From assembly GCA_944474755.1 (NCBI GenBank), contig OX104118.1, forward strand, positions 75,409,865 through 75,473,864: 64,000 nt of DNA, given 5' to 3'. Positions within the stretch are counted from its first letter, which is position 1, and each line of letters opens with the position of its first letter. The translations under genes and the position numbers were made by a program. The notes under the pieces are model-generated. The model was not told the DNA's origin. It ran no database searches and was given only the letters and a program-made list of their open reading frames with translations. This DNA comes from Limnoperna fortunei. Lineage: Eukaryota > Mollusca > Bivalvia > Mytilida > Modiolidae. Shown piece after piece: positions 57,701-63,700 of this stretch.

Positions 57701-60700
57701 AGATTAGATGAAATTAAGTTTTTACACAAATTCAGGTGTAATTTTTAAGACCCAATATGTTTTGTATCTTATTTGAGACATATTTTTATATGAAACATAT
57801 CAAATTGCTTATAAACAGTTATAATTTTAATCTGAATATTACCTTGGCAGAATAAACCTGTACCTGTATTAGTCTGTAAAAAATTAGGAATGATATTAAA
57901 TTTGTCTATTTCCCTGGATAAATCTAATCCATTAAAATGACAGTTTCCAAAGAAAGACTTCTTACTTTGTTCAGTTTGTCAACAGCTGAGAATGACTTCC
58001 AGTTCATTTTCTTTTCCCTTTAATTAATTTAACTGTTTCCAAATGAGACTACTCACCTTGTTCAATCTGTAAACAGTTACGGATGATTTTCAGTCTGTCT
58101 ATTGCCCTGGAGGGGTCTGATTCAAGATCTTTTACATTACCCAAGGGAGACCACTCACCATGTTCAGTCTGTAAACAGTTATGGATGATTTTCAGTCTAT
58201 CTATGGCCCTGGAGGGGTCTGATTCAAGGTCTTTTACATTACCCAAGGGAGACTACTCACCCTGTTCAGTCTGTAAACAGTTGTGGACGATTTTCAGTCT
58301 GTCTATTGCCCTAGAGGGGTCTGATTCAGGATCTTTTACATTACCCAAGGGAGATTACTGACCTTGTTCAGTCTGTAAACAGTTATGGATGATTTTCAGT
58401 CTGTCTATTGCCATGGACGGATCTGATTCAGGATCTTTTACATTACCCAAGAGAGATTACTCACCTTGTTCAGTCTGTAAACAGTTATGGATGATTTTCA
58501 GTCTGTCTATTGCCATGGAGGGGTCTGATTCAGGATCTTTTACATTACCCAAGGGAGATTACTCACCTTGTTCAGTCTGTTATCAGTTATGAATGATTTT
58601 CTTTCTATCTATGGCCCTGGAGGGGTCTGATTCGGGATCTTTTACATTACCCAAGGGAGACTACTCACCTTGTTCAGTCTGTAAACAGTTATGGATGATT
58701 TTCAGTCTATCTATGGCCATGGAGGGGTCTGATTCAGGATTTTTTACATTACCCAAGGGAGATTACTCACCTAGTTCAGTCTGTAAACAGTTATGGATGA
58801 TTTTCAGTCTATCTATGGCCCTGGAGGGGTCTGATTCAGGATATCTGACTTTACCCAAGGGAGACTACTCACCTTGTTCAGTCTGTAAACAGTTATGGAT
58901 GATTTTCAGTCTATCTATGGCCATGGAGGGGTCCGATTCAGGATCTTTTACATTACCCAAGGGAGACTACTCACCTAGTTCAGTCTGTAAACAGTTATGG
59001 ATGATTTTCAGTCTATCTATGGCCCTGAAGGGGTCTGATTCAGGATCTCTGACATTACCCAAGGAAGACTTCTCACCTTGTTCAGTCTGTAAACAGTTAT
59101 GGATGGTTTTCAGTCTATCTATGGCCCTGGAGGGATCTGATTCAGGATCTTTTACATTACCCAAGGGAGATTACTCACCTTGTTCAGTCTGTAAACAGTT
59201 ATGGATGATTTTCAGTCTATCTATGGCCCTGGAGGGGTCTGATTCAGGATCTTTTACATTACCCAAGGCAGGCTGAATACACTTCTTTATCAAGTAATCA
59301 ATTTTAAACTGTCCTCCTGGTCTTGGCATTTTGACAGTTAGTTTCCCTTGATTCTCAGTGTCCATCAAATCAACATCTCCTTCATTTATTTCCATTCCTT
59401 CCATCCCTTGTTCCTCTGTGTTTTCTTCAGTCTCCATATTAACCTCATCTCTGCCTTTTGCTGAGATCAATAATGCACAGACAGTTTTCCCATGCATCTC
59501 AGCCACAGATGGTATGTCTTTTGGAGCAGGGTGGATATCATCTATGTGGACAGAATGCCATAATCCACACTGAAATATAAAGTAAAATCTGAGCTTTAAG
59601 CATGGTAGTTGAGTGGACAGAATGCTCATCAGTTGTGAGAAAACATCAATGCAAATGATTAAAACACCTATAATAACAAAACAGGAATATAATTTGTATT
59701 TTATTTTATATCAGCAGTCTTGCTTTTATTAATAAATCAGTTGAAGGTCTTATTTAACAAACAATGCAATTTAAACTTTACACTCAATCGTTTTCGTAAT
59801 ATTTTGATATTTTCTTTTTAGTTCAATGATGAGTATTGATTAGACATAATAAAATGTATAACTTTTGATCACATTTATCCACAATATATCACCTACCTGG
59901 AATCCAGTAAAACATCCACCAGCTATACCTGGTAGCTGTATCATGAAGACAACATGGATGGCATAAGTTCTCTCCCTTTGGATCTGCTGTAACTCTCCCT
60001 GTACAGTATATCTAGCACATGCTATCAGGTCTGCATTCTGGTCCCCACAGTCACACTGGACTATCAGTAACATGTCTGATTCAGTACTATGGTCCATGCA
60101 GGACCTGAAAAGAAGACACAAATGGATTAGGCTCTTGCCTCTTGGATCTGCTATTGCAGCTATACTGTGCACCTAATCCAAGCTATCAAGTCAGCAATCT
60201 GGTCCCAAGGTTAACAATGAATGTACTACCATTTGGTTTGTTTGTTTGTTTAAATGATGTTTAATGCCACTTTCAACAATTTTTCAGCTATATCATGACC
60301 TCCAGTTTTTATTAATGAACTCAAGGTTTTATGGGGGATGAAGCTGGAGTACCAACAGAAAACCCCCAACCTTCAGTAGGAAAACTGACAATCCTTGTCA
60401 ATTAAGATTGGAGTCTAGCACACCCTGCTTGCAGTGAGGCTCGAATATGCAATCTCAGTGCTGACAGACCATGTGATCAATAGTAGACAAACTACCTGAA
60501 CCAATCGGCCACTGAGCAAGTCAGAAAGAGATAGAAAATTAATGGACTATCTACCTTCTAAATAAGTTTTTATTAGATTTCATCTAATTTTAAAACAAAA
60601 AAGTATCAAAAGAACACCATTGTATTTTTTCTATACTGAATATAACCAAGTGATTTTAATTTTTATAACAGTTTTGTCCCAAAAGAATGAACATTTCACA

Positions 60701-63700
60701 GAAATTTAGACTTAGAAATAGTGTGTTTATTTGTTTGATGGTGTTTAATGCCCATTTCAGCAATTTTTCAGCTATGTCATGGCGTCCAGTTTTTATTGGG
60801 GGAAGAAGCCGGAGTACCCAGAGAAAAACCCCGACCTGCGGTAGGACAACTGGCAATCCTTGTCAATTAAGATTGGAGTCCAGTACACCCTGCCTGCAGT
60901 GAGAATAGAACCCGCAGTCACAGTGTTGACAGACCACGTGATCAATAGTAGACGAACTACCTTGACCACTCGGCCACCGAGGCCCCGACTTAGAAATAGA
61001 AAGACATAAAAAATTTAAAGGATGCCTATTGTCTAAAATTATTTTCAATGTAATTAGTTTCATGTGACTGATTTATTTATATTCTTATTCTTGGTATCAC
61101 CATTCCATGATGGTCAAACTTGTCATATGTGACTTAGGACGAGAAATTGTATAAAAGTTCACATAAAGGGGGGTCTTACACAGAGGTCATAATATTTGTA
61201 AGTCAGTCAACACATGTATCTTATTGCCTGACTATTAATAAAATTATATTGATTTACATGTAGGTATGTCTATTGATCTGTGAAATCTGTATTGGTAAAA
61301 AAATTGAAAAGAAAATATCTTTCCTAAAGATTTAAGAGGTGAGTTATTGTCATTAAAGGAGGTGTTAAACTATGTTTAGCAATACAAGTACAATTATTTA
61401 GTTTTGATTTTCTGGAAATTTGCCAATTGTATTAATGAAGGTAAAAAAAGTGCAAGTATGACAAGAAACAGTTACAACAGTTCATGTTGATTGTTAAAAA
61501 AATATTTTATACATAAACATGAATCAGTAAGAATTCATCACAATTTTAGACCAGAATTGCAATAAAATCAAAGGGGACATGGAGGAATGACAAGGCAATC
61601 TAAACTTGGTTTCTGCAGATGATGAAACAACATTTTGATCACTTCCAACTTTTGTTTTATGTTTTGAAGTACAATGATAATTGACAACGGTCTAAAATTT
61701 CTTGAACACAATCAAATTATTTCAATTTTTATAACATTTTTGTGCCAAAATGATCAACAATATTTAACAGAAATTCAGCCTTATCTAATAGTTATAGGAT
61801 AATTAATTGGGCGGAGTGAATATCCAAAATATGATCACGAGTGCTGCATAACGCATCTGATTAAAAGAGTGCGTGGAACTTGTTCCGTGCACGAGTTTAA
61901 TCTGATGCTTTATGCGACATGAGTGATCATATTTTGGATATTCACGATGACCAATTGATTATCCTATTTTTTATATAGATCAAAATTGTTTTAGCAAAAT
62001 TTTAATGCTTAATCCTAAATTTTATGAACGGCGGATGAATATATGTATAGTACAAAACCATTGTGACATTTTGGCGGGAAAAAACCAGAGAGTGAAAATA
62101 AATGATAATTTTCACATGTGATTTACCGTGATTTCTGTCACTCAGAAAATTCGATATTTCATCTCTATCTATATAATAACTCTAATGATTGCTTTCCATG
62201 TATTTAATTATAACAATTATAGCCATATGGTATGTAAAGGATCGCTGGTGTAAAATGTTTACCTGGCTCTGCATGTCCATGTAACATAAACAATGACATA
62301 CCATGAGTAGATAGAATTTAACTTATAATAGTTTCATACTTAATCTGTCTGCAGAATTGTTGTTCTGTATCAAAAGACTGCAGTGTCAGTAATATAACAT
62401 TCTGTCTCTGTATGGGTATAAATCTACACAGGATGTCAATGTCTGCTGTGGACAGTAACTTGGAATTTGTTGTGATCTGAAAAAAGAAGACAATCCAATT
62501 TATTTAAAAATATTTATATGCTTTGTAATGTTCTTAATATTTGTATAAAAAACAACAAAACCCTTAAGGACAACCCTTAAGGACAGAAGTTCTGAAAATG
62601 ATTTTATAAGTTTTCATAATGAATACTTTCAGAATTTTAATGTTCAAAGGGGATACCTTGTGAAAATGTCAACTTCATATTAAGATCTTCCAACGTGCAA
62701 AGTTTCATGAAGATCTGATGAAGCAAGTAGAAGGAGATGCATCCACAAATAGAATGCTGAACTAGAAAAACTCTTAACAATTCTCATTGATACCCCTGCT
62801 TCCCCATGTCATATAATGGCAAAGTTCATGTTTTGCAATGGGAAACCCAAAATATCATTACATTCAAAATATAAAATATCAGGTACACAATGACTGTGTG
62901 ATATAGATTCTGTGAAAGTTTTATCAAAGTTTTATCAAATTCCATTCTGTGGTGTAGGTGTTGCCACATAAAATGATATTTTTGATAATTTGAATGGTGT
63001 TTAACTCAACTTCAGCAAATTTTCAGCTGTATCATGAATCCAGTTTTTATTGGGGAGCAGCTGGAGTTCTCGCAGAAAACCACCAACCTGCAGTAGGAAA
63101 ACTGGTAATCCTTGTCAATTAAGATTGGAGTCAAGCACACCCTGCCTGCAGAGAGACTTGAACCCACAACCTCAGTGTTGACAGACCACATGATCAATAG
63201 TAGATGACTAACTAACTTAACCACTCGGCCACCGAGGCCCTCAAAATGATATATAGAAAAGTATTTACTGGTAAAGGCAATGAACTGAGACTATGGAAAG
63301 AAACAAGGATTTTTTTTAAAAATACTTAAAGCAGGTGTTCAGTAATGATCCAACTCTTCATCTCTATTTTGTTTTAAATTCTATATACAGAAAAACTAAT
63401 TTAAAAAAATTAAATTACTTGGGCATGTAGATTTTTCTGTTGATGACTGATGATCTTAAATTGTAGATAATCTGCCAGACTTTCATGATGCTGTTCACGG
63501 AAATATGTGTGAATAATATTAGTATTATTGAACTGTAAAACAGCTTCTGGTGTAGCACACCATAACAATATAGACTGACCATCTACCAGTATCTGACAAA
63601 AGAAATTGGTTTATTGGTATACTATAATATCAAGCATGAGAATTCCATTCTAAAGAAAAACCATCAGTTTATACCATCAATATTCTACAACTTTATGTCC

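Noticed and set aside
57845..57960. A possible extra exon between exons 5 and 6 (TTTTTTACAG acceptor, GTAATA donor)
   Set aside because: In phase 1 it gives an immediate stop; it is better explained as a decayed array A unit.
58593..59276. 227-codon + strand reading frame of 34-residue repeats
   Set aside because: It is the antisense of array A. The sense strand gives the true exon-5 end, and the repeat has donor sites in each unit.
60722..60987. A functional tRNA gene at the SINE head
   Set aside because: The A and B boxes are present but the head joins a SINE body seen in many copies, and no proper cloverleaf could be drawn.
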